16,410 nt of DNA from Candidatus Thiothrix singaporensis (GTDB lineage: Bacteria > Pseudomonadota > Gammaproteobacteria > Thiotrichales > Thiotrichaceae), in NCBI GenBank assembly GCA_013693955.1, contig CP059265.1, positions 1,539,394-1,555,803 on the forward strand. The letters run 5' to 3'. The translations under genes were made by a program, and so were the position numbers. The number at the start of each line of letters is the position of its first letter. Within the stretch, counting starts at the first letter, position 1. The notes below the pieces were generated by a model that saw only the letters and a program-made list of their open reading frames with translations, made no database searches and was not told the DNA's origin. Shown in pieces: positions 1 to 7,159 of this stretch.

Positions 1-183
1 TGGAAAACCACCGTTCTGTGATTTGGCAAGAGTTATATAGGCAGGAGGTAATTTGTACCCTAAAGTCATCTCGACGGCTTCAATTTTATCTTTTGTAAGT
101 GGATCGTCGATGTACTCTTGTCGGGCGTAATCTGAGTTCTCCCAAAAGTCGGAGAAGTCAAAATCTTGAAACGGCTCACTCAT
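1..183 (-). CDS. SUKH (SMI1/KNR4) family protein, N-terminal part
   Basis: The minus frame opens with ATG at 183 and stays open for 61 codons to the window edge, so only the N-terminus is present. It reads MSEPFQDFDFSDFWENSDYA, then EYIDDPLT, then VEMTLGYKLPPAYITL and finally QNGGFP. The FW...YA, EYI...LT, VE..LGYKLP..YI and QNGG pattern is characteristic of the SMI1/KNR4 (SUKH) fold. Members often act as immunity proteins against contact-dependent or polymorphic toxins, and they are common integron cassette cargo. No toxin gene is visible here, so its partner is unknown. The gene is the most distal in the minus-oriented array. It is separated from attC1 by a 280-bp leader of hairpin repeats. 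The family call is fairly sure; an immunity role is only inferred. Confidence 0.75.
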   Translation of the reverse strand, partial: MSEPFQDFDFSDFWENSDYARQEYIDDPLTKDKIEAVEMTLGYKLPPAYITLAKSQNGGFP

Positions 184-466
184 AAATCAGCAATCTCGGT
201 AAATGGCGATAGCCGCCGCATTTTGTCAGCAACGGGTGCCTCTCTATTCTCGGTGGCTCAAGTTGGTGTTGTCTGTCACGCATTAGCGCACGATAACTTT
301 TGGGCTGGCGCGGACGAACGCGGCACGCCATTTCCCGCGCATCAGCGCGGCTCACCAGTTCCCTTTTTCGGCGTTTAAATCTGGCACGGCTTTTCCCGCG
401 TCAGCGCATGATGAACCCATTATCTTTGCAACCTTTTGTCTTGTGATGCTTTTTGGTTTTTACCCT
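184..466 (-). repeat. Non-coding cassette leader with hairpin-box repeats
   Basis: This gene-free stretch forms the 5' leader of the SUKH cassette. Three GC hairpin boxes lie at 279-291, 334-350 and 395-410. The middle one is CCCGCGCATCAGCGCGG, a 5-bp CGCGC/GCGCG stem around an ATCA loop. A weaker related box (TCAGCAACGG) lies near 227. The last 88 bases before the attC form a block repeated almost exactly at four other places in the window. The plus-strand open frame here (166-378) follows the conserved DNA and is not called a gene. Confidence 0.7.
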
Positions 467-557
467 CGCCAACGTCAGAGCTGACGGGCGCGGCAGGGAG
501 TAAGCTGGGCGAAGTCGCGGGCTGTCACCGCGTCCGTCGTCGAGCAACTTGTTGGCT
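467..557 (-). other. attC1 recombination site
   Basis: This integron attC site reads on the minus strand. Outer 7-mers are CGCCAAC (467-473) and GTTGGCT (551-557). The inner arms GACGGGCGCGG and CCGCGTCCGTC are complementary except for one base. The crossover is expected at G/TTGGCG on the minus strand. This is the only uninterrupted site in the window that carries the GTCGAGCAACTTGTTGGC segment in which the IS110-type element sits three times elsewhere. Confidence 0.93.
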
Positions 558-580
558 ATTTATTTATAATAATAAAATAA

Positions 581-952
581 TCAAAGTTTGCTGTTTTGAC
601 AACCAGAGCTAGAACACTCTCTAATACGATCTTGAATAAAATTAGAACGCTCCACGGTAATCTCTTTAGCGCAGCCTATACTAACAAAGAAAAATTCCTC
701 AATATGCCTAGAACAATTAGAGTTTCTGTCTTCCAACCATGAAACTTGACTTTCTTTTAGTAATTTTTTTCCATTGCTATCGAGCATATTTTTCAACTTA
801 GTGTATCTACCATTAAGTTCTTTGTCAGCCTCAAGATAAACTTTGTTTGAGCAATAAAAATCATCAAAAGCATCTTTAGGTGTATCACAAGCTGAATTTG
901 CAAATAATAAATTTGGGCATAAGGTTAATAGGGCAATAGCCAGTTTTTTCAT
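581..952 (-). CDS. LprI-like (DUF1311) secreted protein
   Basis: A 123-aa protein with a Sec signal peptide (MKKLAIALLTLCPNLLFANS, cleavage probably near residue 19). The mature part has the LprI N-terminal pattern: an early Cys, then LEADKELNGRYTKL, then LLKESQVSWLEDRNSNC. The family is periplasmic and some members inhibit lysozyme. Six Cys remain after the signal (C22, C34, C80, C94, C113 and C118 by my count), so disulfides are likely. GGAG lies about 9 bases upstream of the ATG. The stop is only 23 bases from attC1, the usual tight gene-attC spacing of a cassette. A lysozyme-inhibitor role is inferred from the family only. Confidence 0.8.
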   Translation of the reverse strand: MKKLAIALLTLCPNLLFANSACDTPKDAFDDFYCSNKVYLEADKELNGRYTKLKNMLDSNGKKLLKESQVSWLEDRNSNCSRHIEEFFFVSIGCAKEITVERSNFIQDRIRECSSSGCQNSKL

Positions 953-1215
953 TACTAAATCTCCGTTTTAAACTATAAGTCTATGACATTTTTAAATTAA
1001 GATTTTAATATTGGAACAAAATTTTCACGCATCAGCGCATGATTATCTTTGGGTTGGCACGGCGAACGCAGCACAGCTTTTCCCGCGCATCAGCGCGGCT
1101 GCCCAACCCCATCTTTTCGGTGTTTAAATCTGGCATGGCTTTTCCCGCGTCAGCGCATGATGAACCCATTATCTTTGCAGCCTTTTGTCTTGTGATGCTT
1201 TTTGGTTTTTACCTT
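953..1215 (-). repeat. Leader of the LprI cassette: hairpin boxes and conserved 5' block
   Basis: No gene is seen in this stretch. Hairpin boxes lie at 1026-1041 (CACGCATCAGCGCATG), 1082-1098 (CCCGCGCATCAGCGCGG) and 1144-1159 (CCCGCGTCAGCGCATG), spaced 57-60 bp apart. From about 1129 to 1215 it carries the 88-bp block shared with 380-466, 3679-3765, 8731-8817 and 14534-14620. In the cassette reading direction this block starts right after the crossover point. About 75 AT-rich bases (953-1025) next to the gene probably hold its own promoter and RBS. Confidence 0.65.
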
Positions 1216-1305
1216 CGCCAACGTCGTAATTGACGGGCGCGGCGGGGAGTAGAAAGTAAGAATCTCGGGCTGTCACCGCGTCCGTCGTCGAATGGCTTGT
1301 TGGCG
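1216..1305 (-). other. attC2 recombination site
   Basis: Outer 7-mers are CGCCAAC (1216-1222) and GTTGGCG (1299-1305), with the same GACGGGCGCGG / CCGCGTCCGTC inner stem as the other sites. The spacer differs (AGAAAGTAAGAATC). It closes the cassette carrying the 110-aa unknown gene. Confidence 0.93.
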
Positions 1306-1389
1306 CTTTATTATCAACAAATGAACTGTGGCACGATCTTTGATTTAAGTATGGCCAAAGCAAATAACCGTCATATGAGGTTTGCTGGT

Positions 1390-1721
1390 TCACGAATTGA
1401 CCTGCTCAACATATTTTGCAGAGAAAGTGATTGAACCCCACGATGCTTCAAAATCTGAAACCTCAACACCTATGTTCTCTAAGCCGTGGGTCGAAACATC
1501 ATAAAACACCATACCGCCAGTAGATTGGGGAAACCCCTCTTCAATTTTTAGCTTGATTGGTCGCCAAAATCGTAAAGTAACCCTCGCAAGATTTTTTGTA
1601 GAGACATCTCAATGAAGGACTTATTTGGGTCGCTGAAATCTACGTGATAGTGGAAATCACAAATTTTGTACTCATGTGGATGAGATAAAATAGGGTGTAA
1701 TTTTTGTTCAAATATTGTCAT
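1390..1721 (-). pseudogene. Unknown 110-aa protein, one frameshift (possibly a sequence error)
   Basis: I do not recognise this gene. The minus frame starts at ATG 1721 (MTIFEQKLHPILSHPHEYK), runs through DFHYHVDFSDPNKSFIEMSL and reaches GLLYDF, where it shifts. The second frame continues WRPIKLKIEEGFPQSTGGMV, then FYDVSTHGLENIGVEVSDF, and ends QVNS at 1390. Adding one base to the AAAA run at 1566-1569 joins both frames into exactly 111 codons. No signal peptide or membrane segment is visible, so it is probably cytoplasmic. The stop is 84 bases from attC2. That gap resembles the sequence just right of the three IS copies (ATCAACnAATGnAnTGTGG), suggesting a shared cassette 3' end. It was probably overlooked by ordinary gene calling because each half is short. 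Confidence 0.65.
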
Positions 1722-2107
1722 GGTACGGCTGATCCCGCATCAGCGCATGGTTTGTTTGGGTTGGCACCAATTTGGGCAAATGAACAAAAGTACTTTTGTT
1801 GTCAGCGAAGGGCAAGCGTTCTATTTTCGCTGGTTCAGTTTTGTGTTGTCTCGCCCGCATCAGCGCGGGGTTGTCTTTGGGTAGGCACTGTTTTGGTATA
1901 TGAACAGAAGCACTTTTATTGTAGCGAAGAACGATCGTTCTATTTTCGGTGGTTCAATTTGGTGTTATCTGTCACGCATCAGCGCACTATGAAGGTTGGG
2001 CAGCCACCAATTACGGTAAATGAACGTAACCACCGCACTTTGTCATCAAGGGGAAAACTAACTTTTGCTGCTCTCTCAATCTGGCACTGAATATCAATTT
2101 TTAGCCT
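1722..2107 (-). repeat. Leader with three tandem ~120-bp repeats
   Basis: Three units start with hairpin boxes near 1735, 1853 and 1973 (GCATCAGCGC cores 119-120 bp apart). Each continues with similar sequence: GGTTGGCAC or GGGTAGGCAC, then a TGAACAnAAG segment, then GTTCTATTTTCG and a GTGTTGTCT or GTGTTATCT ending. Midway in each unit is a weaker TCAGCGA-like box, so the basic period may be about 60 bp. No convincing coding sequence is seen on either strand. Confidence 0.7.
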
Positions 2108-2190
2108 CGCCAACGTCTGAGCTGACGGGCGCGGCGGGGAGTCAATTGGGCGAAGTCGCGGGCTGTCGCCGCGTCCGTCGTCGAGCAACT

Positions 2191-2396
2191 TGTATGGATA
2201 ATGAAACCTTGAAACGGGTAAAGTGAGACCCGGTCTTCTGGCTGCAACCAGAGGGTTCCAGAGCAGCAATCCGATCGAGTAAAGGCTCCTCCGATGAGAG
2301 ACCGTCAACAAGTGTGGATGCTGTACTGGACTCCATGACAATCTCGAATAGTCAACCGGCCCCGAACCCGCATTTGCAAGGCAGAGTTATCATACT
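2191..2396 (+). ncRNA. Candidate bridge RNA region, IS copy 1
   Basis: IS110 elements of the IS621 type encode a bridge RNA in the left end with a target loop followed by a donor loop. Here TCGAGTAA (2275-2282) can pair with the bottom strand of the left target TCGAGCAA with one G-U wobble. GTCAACAAG (2304-2312) can pair with the top strand of CTTGTTGGC with one wobble and covers the CT core. Downstream, ATAGTCA (2348-2354) is identical to the element's right end before the core, and TGCAAG (2375-2380) can pair with CTTGTA at the left end, with one wobble. The order left target, right target, left donor, right donor fits the known layout. The pairing is read from the sequence; transcription and function are inferred. 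Confidence 0.6.
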
Positions 2397-3348
2397 ATGA
2401 GTACCCCACCCAGATCATCCGAAACCAATATTGGCGTTGATGTCGGCAAATTCCAGCTGGATATTCACATCCGTCCTGCGGGCATCCATTTCAGTGTATC
2501 CAATGATGCCCCAGGTATTGCCGAAGCGGTCAAAACCCTGAAGAAACACCATCCAGACCGGATCGTAGTCGAAGCCACCGGACGCCTGGAACACGCCTTT
2601 GTCTGCGCCTGTGCCAAAGCGGGTTTACCGTTCGTGATAGCTAATCCCATTCACATCAAAAAGTTCGCCGGAGCGATTGGGCAACTGGCGAAAACCGACA
2701 AGCTGGACGCCTGCCTGATAGCCCGGTATGGGGAGACGATCCAGCCAGCGTTGTCTACCCTGAAGCCAGAAATCATATCGATAATCAGTGATTTACTGTC
2801 CCGCCGCAATCAAATGGTCAAGATGCAAACGATGGAAAAGAACCGTTTGCAGATCATGCCCAAAAGCGTGCAGGGTTCCATCACGGCGATCCTGAAAACC
2901 TTGCAAAAGGAAATGGCCAAACTGGATAAGCAACTGCTACAGCTGATTGACAGTTGTCAGGAATACCAGGAAAAAGTGACATCCTCAAGAGTGTTCCCGG
3001 TGTTGGCAACGTCGCTGTCATCACCCTGTTAAGCTGTTTCCCGGAGCTGGGCTACATCACTAACAAACAGGCTGCCTCTTTGGCTGGTGTTGCGCCGATG
3101 AACCGTGAAAGTGGTCGTTATCAGGGTGTTCGCAGAATCAGGGGAGGACGCCATCAGGTGCGCACCGTCCTCTTCATGGGAATGATGTCCGCCATTCAAT
3201 GTAATCCGGTTTTCAAAGCCAAATACGATGCGCTGGTAAAGGCTGGAAAATCCAAAAACTGGCGCTCATCGCCTGTGTCCGCAAGCTGATTGTCATCCTG
3301 AATTCCATGATGCGTGACGGTACAAAATGGAACTCGAAAATGGCCTGA
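2397..3348 (+). pseudogene. IS110-family DEDD transposase/recombinase, copy 1, two frameshifts
   Basis: The N-terminal part (211 aa, 2397-3032) is a RuvC-like DEDD domain: Asp in IGVDVGK, Glu in VVEATGR and two Asp in KTDKLDA. The frame then shifts. The Transposase_20 part follows (ILKSVPGVGNVAV, then ASLAGVAPMNRESGRYQG and GGRHQVRTVLFMG), with the expected Ser in that region. A second shift gives the tail LALIACVRKLIVILNSMMRD, ending at 3348. Adding one A to each A5 run (2971-2975 and 3254-3258) yields a single 317-aa protein, the normal family size. The enzyme recombines the circular IS with a target under bridge RNA guidance. All three copies carry both shifts, so either the reference has homopolymer errors or two -1 shifts are used. 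Error looks likelier. Confidence 0.85.
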
Positions 3349-3383
3349 AATTCAGGGGTTGACACCATAGTCACTTGTTGGCG

Positions 3384-3765
3384 CATTATCAACTAATGGA
3401 TTGTGGTGTGGTCTTTGACTGAAGCACGGCCAAAACAAACCTTAAACCTGGCACAACCTGTCACGCATTAGCGCAAAAGCCTCTCTGGCTTGAAGTTGTT
3501 GGGCTGGCGCGCTTTTGGCGCGCGATTAGCGCGTTGGAAAATGACGCTGGTGACTGGCTCAGTTGGCACAATGGATCACGCATCAGCGCACGATAACTCT
3601 TGGGTTGGCATGGCGAACGCGGCACGGCTTTTCCCGCGCATCAGCGCGGCTCACCAGTTCCCTTTTTCGGCATTTAAACCTGGTACGGCTTTTCCCGCGT
3701 CAGCGCATGATGAACCCATTATCTTTGCAACCTTTTGTCTTGTGATGCTTTTTGGTTTTTGCCCT
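3384..3765 (-). other. Geneless cassette made of hairpin-box repeats (copy 1)
   Basis: Between attC4 and the interrupted attC3 lies about 380 bp without a supported gene. Hairpin boxes occur near 3461, 3514 (GCGCGCGATTAGCGCG), 3578, 3636 and 3696, i.e. every 53-64 bp. The 88-bp conserved cassette start block lies at 3679-3765. By eye it is close to 90% identical to 8434-8817 and to much of 14119-14620. Plus-strand open frames here have no start context and follow the repeat. Confidence 0.75.
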
Positions 3766-3856
3766 CGCCAACGTCATGCATGACGGGCGTGGCGGGGAGT
3801 AAGTTGTTAAGAATCGCGGGCTGTCACCGCGTCCGTCGTCGATGTGCTCGTTAGAT
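3766..3856 (-). other. attC4 recombination site
   Basis: Outer 7-mers are CGCCAAC (3766-3772) and GTTAGAT (3850-3856), with the standard inner stem. GTTAGAT is the exact complement of ATCTAAC at the near end of attC5, as expected for the two ends of one cassette. Confidence 0.93.
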
Positions 3857-3858
3857 TA

Positions 3859-4780
3859 TTAAAATGGATAATTAATTCTTCTCCAATTGTTATTATTGTA
3901 ACCTGTTAGTGTATAGCCTTGATAATCTTCCCATTTTGGGACTTCAGTAAAATTATAAAAACTCCCAATTTGGTCTTTCCAGTAATTGCTATTGCCGTAT
4001 TGAGCTTTGAATAAAATTGCACAAGCAATAACTGCATTGATTATGTGTTTAAGTTGAGCCTGATCAAAATTACTCTCACGATCATGTTTTACGGCATTAT
4101 ATGCATGATACCAATCTAAAGTTTGTGTTGGTGATGTTAAATTCCAATTGTCAAATGGTGAGAACAGTGCTAGTTTTGATACATTGGGAGCTTAACTTTA
4201 TATTCATTAAGGCGTAAATCTGGCAGTAACTTTATATAGTCATGCGTCGTTAATCGTTGTCCTTGATAGTTATTTTCTCTCAAGATTCCTTTCCATTGAC
4301 TTTCTACTTCTGTGCAAGCAATAACCAATAAGTTTCTTATTTTATGTCCATATGTAGATAGGTTATTGAGTTCGGGAGAAACAACTGAAAAATCTCTTTT
4401 AAAGAATCTGTTAGAGAAGATAATTGTGCAAGTGACTCATGTCCATTGATTTCAGAATTTGGTGGATAAGAATAACCTGATGATATTCTCATATTATGTT
4501 TATCATCATCACTATAAACTGGACGATAAATTCTTGGATAGTATTCGTTAGCTGAAAAAGTTGATTCTTTTAACTCGCAATTATTAAAGTCCCAGCCTAC
4601 GTGTGGACATAACTGCTCTAATAATGACCTACTATTATCAATAGTAACCTCTAAGTTTTTATGTCTTTTACCTAATATCGCCTTATCTCCAATAATTTCC
4701 CATCGAATAATGGCAAGTGATGGTATTCCGCTGAAAATTCCAGTGGTTGGTTTCGGAGTTATAAATATTGATCTATCCAT
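3859..4780 (-). pseudogene. HEPN-like 307-aa protein, two frameshifts (possibly sequence errors)
   Basis: The first frame starts at ATG 4780 (MDRSIFITPKPTTGIF) and has GWDFNNCELKESTFSANEYY. At the A5 run 4388-4392 the reading moves to a second frame: VSPELNNLSTYGHKIRNLL, then ACTEVESQWKGIL, then RLTTHDYIKLLPDLRLNEY. Near 4186-4188 it moves to a third: LALFSPFDNW, then DWYHAYNAVKHDRESNF, ending RRINYPF at 3859. One added base at each point gives 308 codons exactly. The WYHAYNAVKHDRE..F segment followed by a helical stretch resembles HEPN-type proteins, often RNases in toxin or defence systems. An exact RxxxxH was not confirmed. The start is about 20 bases from the cassette crossover and the stop about 3 bases from attC4, a compact cassette. 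Confidence 0.7.
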
Positions 4781-4799
4781 TTGAGATGATAGGTTTGGA

Positions 4800-4889
4800 A
4801 TCTAACGTCTGAATTGACGGGCGCGGCGGGGAGTAAATCGCAAGAATCGTGGGCTGTCACCGCGTCCGTCGTCGAATAAGTTGTTATGC
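4800..4889 (-). other. attC5 recombination site
   Basis: Outer 7-mers are ATCTAAC (4800-4806) and GTTATGC (4883-4889), the latter complementary to GCATAAC at attC6. The inner stem and GC-rich arms match the other sites. Confidence 0.93.
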
Positions 4890-4949
4890 TAATCGTGCTG
4901 CTCCAAAATGGGACGTAGACTAAACAGTTAGCTGGATAAATTTGTTATA

Positions 4950-5617
4950 CTATTTGACGATAAGCTCATATTCGATATCTTGAACCATTTTGCTGAATGC
5001 TCCCTTTTCTCGATTATATTGAGCATTGAACTTAAGGATATGCTTTCCTTCACTTAAAGGCTTGAGCATAACCCAATAACCATCAGTCGCAGATGGGAAA
5101 ATTTTTGGAGGATGTTGATCGCTTGGAATGCCACCCATTAGATCAAAACAATTATCCGATGACATTCGGGTGTGAGCTGGATTCATAGCAACCATTCCAT
5201 CTAACGAAACTTCTATTGATAATAATTTATCGTTGTTTAATGCTGCGTTACGCTTAACTGACTCACATAAAATTTGTGCATCACCCCTAGGGTAGTAAAG
5301 CATATTTATTATAGGAAAAAATATATAATCATTCTTGGGGATCTCACACTTCCTACTTATTTTTGATGATCCGTATCCTCCAGCTAAAAACCAAACACCT
5401 CCTTTTTGCCCTTCTTGACAATGCTCTCCTGTTAAATCTCTGACTGGATTGACCTCCCTTGGCATTGTATATGTCCATTGCCACCAAATATTGGGGTATT
5501 CGCTTACCAATCGACCTCCAACCATTTCTGATTTACTAATCATAAAGTCTTCCAAAGAAGAACCAAAGAGCAGATTGGCGCAAGCAATAGCGCAGCACTT
5601 AATAATATATATTTCAT
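4950..5617 (-). pseudogene. Secreted 222-aa protein of unknown function, frameshift in the signal region
   Basis: The main frame (4950-5555) gives GGRLVSEYPNIWWQWTYTMP, then PVRDLTGEHCQEGQKGGVWF, then LAGGYGSSKISRKCEIPKN and IFFPIINMLYYP, ending YELIVK. This WWQW...TGEHC..GQ.G.VWFL pattern occurs in conserved bacterial hypothetical proteins; I know no function. Upstream, another frame begins at ATG 5617 after a good RBS (AAAGGA) and encodes a signal peptide, MKYILLSAALLLAPICSLV. Adding one base to the AA pair at 5561-5562 fuses the two into 223 codons, with the signal leading into SSLEDFMISKSEMVGGRLVS. The true start is therefore 5617 rather than the internal ATG, and the protein is probably periplasmic. 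Cys in EHCQ and RKCEIP could form a disulfide. It is the second gene of a two-gene cassette, 200 bp after the membrane protein gene. Confidence 0.7.
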
Positions 5618-5817
5618 TTTTTCCTTTATAATAAGTAAATATCTAATGGTGGAACCTGAGTTTTAAATTTGTAATCCACTCAAATCGCCTAAACAGTAAG
5701 TTTAACCCAGATTTCTTATCATGCTTATCAATCGCGATTAACATCTTTCTTAGCAGAGTTTATTATGTTAACTATAAAGAAGAACTTATTGTTATTCATA
5801 TGCCTTTGCTAACTAAT

Positions 5818-6228
5818 TTAGGTTTCTATCCGCAGTTTGCGAATATCAGTTAATAATTGTTTAAATGTGCCCTTGTAATACCAGACAAGGCCACACATAC
5901 CGTACAATGATAATGAAGCAGGAAAATTGGCATCACGCATCATGTCAAGAACATTTGGATCAACGCTACGCCAATATAGCCAATAGCAACCGTCAACAGT
6001 AAACCATGTATAAAATAACACCAGTGGTAACCAACGCCATTTACGTTCGAGCACTACCCTCATTGACCACGGTGCAGTTAAATAAGCGAATATTGCCATG
6101 ATGAAACTAATTGGGATGTCCCAATCAGGTGCTTGATAATAATAAGAGCCGCCGATCAACAATGTAATGCCGACTAATAATAGAACAATTTTCCAAGGTC
6201 TAAAATATTCAATTAATAAATCTTTCAT
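5818..6228 (-). CDS. Small inner-membrane protein, 136 aa
   Basis: The protein has about four hydrophobic segments: IVLLLVGITLLIGGSYYY (about residues 14-31), IPISFIMAIFAYLTAP (38-53), WLPLVLFYTWFTVDGCYWLY (66-85) and a weaker one around SLYGMCGLVWYY. It ends with a basic tail (TFKQLLTDIRKLRIET). No known family is recognised. The ATG lies 36 bases from the cassette crossover (TTATGC), so it is the first gene of the cassette. Its RBS is weak (AT-rich AAATATAA). About 200 AT-rich bases separate it from the secreted-protein gene, with no attC between them. Confidence 0.7.
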   Translation of the reverse strand: MKDLLIEYFRPWKIVLLLVGITLLIGGSYYYQAPDWDIPISFIMAIFAYLTAPWSMRVVLERKWRWLPLVLFYTWFTVDGCYWLYWRSVDPNVLDMMRDANFPASLSLYGMCGLVWYYKGTFKQLLTDIRKLRIET

Positions 6229-6260
6229 TTATATTTAATTTATTCAAATAAATTTAATGT

Positions 6261-6351
6261 GCATAACGTCTGAGCTGACGGGCGCGGCGGGGAGTAAATT
6301 GTTGGAACTCGCGGGCTGTCACCGCGTCCGTCGTCGACACTCTTGTTGGCG
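6261..6351 (-). other. attC6 recombination site
   Basis: Outer 7-mers are GCATAAC (6261-6267) and GTTGGCG (6345-6351). The inner stem is standard and the central spacer is TAAATTGTTGGAACT. The segment before R'' is GTCGACACTCTTGTTGGC, which does not match the IS guide, and this site is uninterrupted. Confidence 0.93.
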
Positions 6352-6440
6352 CTTGGATTGGCCTCAAATAGCCGACAACCTATCATTTATAAGCGTGGCT
6401 AAAACCAATGCTTGACATGAAACCGCGCTAGTTCACTGCG

Positions 6441-6776
6441 TCATGGGCACGGCTCAATGAAAGATGAACATAACGGATATATGAAAGCTGAACCAGCATT
6501 CTCTGGCTGCCACCCATGAATTAAAGCCTCCTCAATCGAGGCAGCAATCATCTTTGGTGTGATCGACTGGGAAACTTGAGTAAACCAGTTATCTGGACGT
6601 GGAAAATCTGACTTTAACAAAAGGATACATTGTGAAGGTTGATCAACACGCTCGACGGCAATCGAGAAACCTGAAATAAACGTCCCTTCGCAGTAGGTTG
6701 GTTTTTGACGAATGCGCCAACGATAGCTCACTCCCTTGATTATTAATGCTCGAGAACCCTTTTTGGGAATGCTCAT
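6441..6776 (-). CDS. Conserved 111-aa hypothetical protein
   Basis: The protein begins MSIPKKGSRALIIKGVSYRW and ends in FIYPLCSSFIEPCP. The KGSR.I...GV.YRWR.R start, the FPRPDNW segment and the TPKMIAASIEEALIHGW segment match a widespread family of small hypothetical proteins of unknown role. There is no signal peptide or membrane segment. The gene starts directly at the end of the tandem-repeat leader, and the bases just upstream (TTATGAGCATTCCC context) give no strong RBS. The stop is about 90 bases from attC6. I recognise the pattern but can assign no function. Confidence 0.7.
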   Translation of the reverse strand: MSIPKKGSRALIIKGVSYRWRIRQKPTYCEGTFISGFSIAVERVDQPSQCILLLKSDFPRPDNWFTQVSQSITPKMIAASIEEALIHGWQPENAGSAFIYPLCSSFIEPCP

Positions 6777-7159
6777 AAGTTGTCTCTCTCGCGATAGCGC
6801 ACTGTGAACAATTGGCTAGCCACCAATCATGAAAAATCGTCATGACCACCATATTTTATCAGCAACGGATAAGCTCTCTGTTTTTTGTCGTTCAAGTTGG
6901 TGTTGTCTCTCACGCATCAGCGCACTGTGAACGTTGGGCAACCACCAATCATGAAAAATTGGCATAACCACCGTATTTTATCGGCGACGGACAAGCGCTC
7001 TATTCTCGGTCGTTCAAATTGGCGTAATCTGTCACGCGATAGCGCACCGTGGATATTGGGCAACCACCTATTCAGGTAAATGAACTTGGCCACCGCTCTT
7101 TATCGCATGGGAAAACACTCTCTTCTCTTTAATTTGCCGTTAACCACCGCTTTATCTGC
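6777..7159 (-). repeat. Leader with three ~122-bp tandem repeats
   Basis: Units begin near 6785, 6907 and 7030, with GCGCAC of the box at 6797, 6920 and 7042 (periods of 123 and 122 bp). Boxes read CGCGATAGCGCAC, CACGCATCAGCGCAC and CACGCGATAGCGCAC. The loop changes from ATCA to GATA while the GC arms persist. Between boxes all units share a TTGGCnA(A/G)CCACCnAT segment, and the first two share ATTTTATC(A/G)GC(A/G)ACGGA. No gene is seen on either strand. Confidence 0.75.

Larger units (their letters stand above)
2189..3373 (+). mobile_element. IS110-family element (attC-targeting), copy 1, 1185 bp
   Basis: Boundaries come from comparing the three interrupted attC sites with intact attC1. The left junction reads GAGCAA-CT-TGTATGG and the right ATAGTCA-CT-TGTTGGC, so a CT dinucleotide is shared by both ends, as expected for an IS110 core. 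There are no long terminal inverted repeats and no target duplication beyond the core. Contents are a 206-bp non-coding left end, a DEDD transposase gene and about 25 bp of right end. Copies 1 and 3 look the same and copy 2 differs by two single-base deletions. It resembles the IS1111-attC class known to insert in attC sites, although the long non-coding end here lies upstream of the transposase. Confidence 0.88.
2108..3383 (-). other. attC3, interrupted by the IS110-type element
   Basis: The left part (CGCCAAC at 2108-2114, inner stem, then GTCGTCGAGCAACT) ends at 2190. The right outer 7-mer GTTGGCG lies at 3377-3383, beyond the IS. Removing 1185 bp restores a GTCGAGCAACTTGTTGGCG junction like the one in attC1. 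In the cassette direction the element sits just inside R'', separating it from L''. This should block folding of the single-stranded attC hairpin. Confidence 0.9.

Noticed and set aside
467..557. Plus-strand orientation of the integron array
   Set aside because: Plus reading would end in GTTGGC too, but the AACAA start and ACGTTRRRY end occur on the minus reading, and almost all real genes are on the minus strand directly before attC.
1979..2341. Minus ORFs beginning MSWSPVQHPHLLTVSHRR across the IS left end and attC (three copies)
   Set aside because: These are antisense shadows of the non-coding IS left end and attC arms. They are explained by the repeated IS copies and have no family match that I know of.
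3440..3765. CRISPR-like array with about 60-bp periodicity
   Set aside because: Only about 14 bases repeat, the boxes themselves vary, and the between-box sequences are shared among arrays instead of being unique spacers. No cas genes are present.
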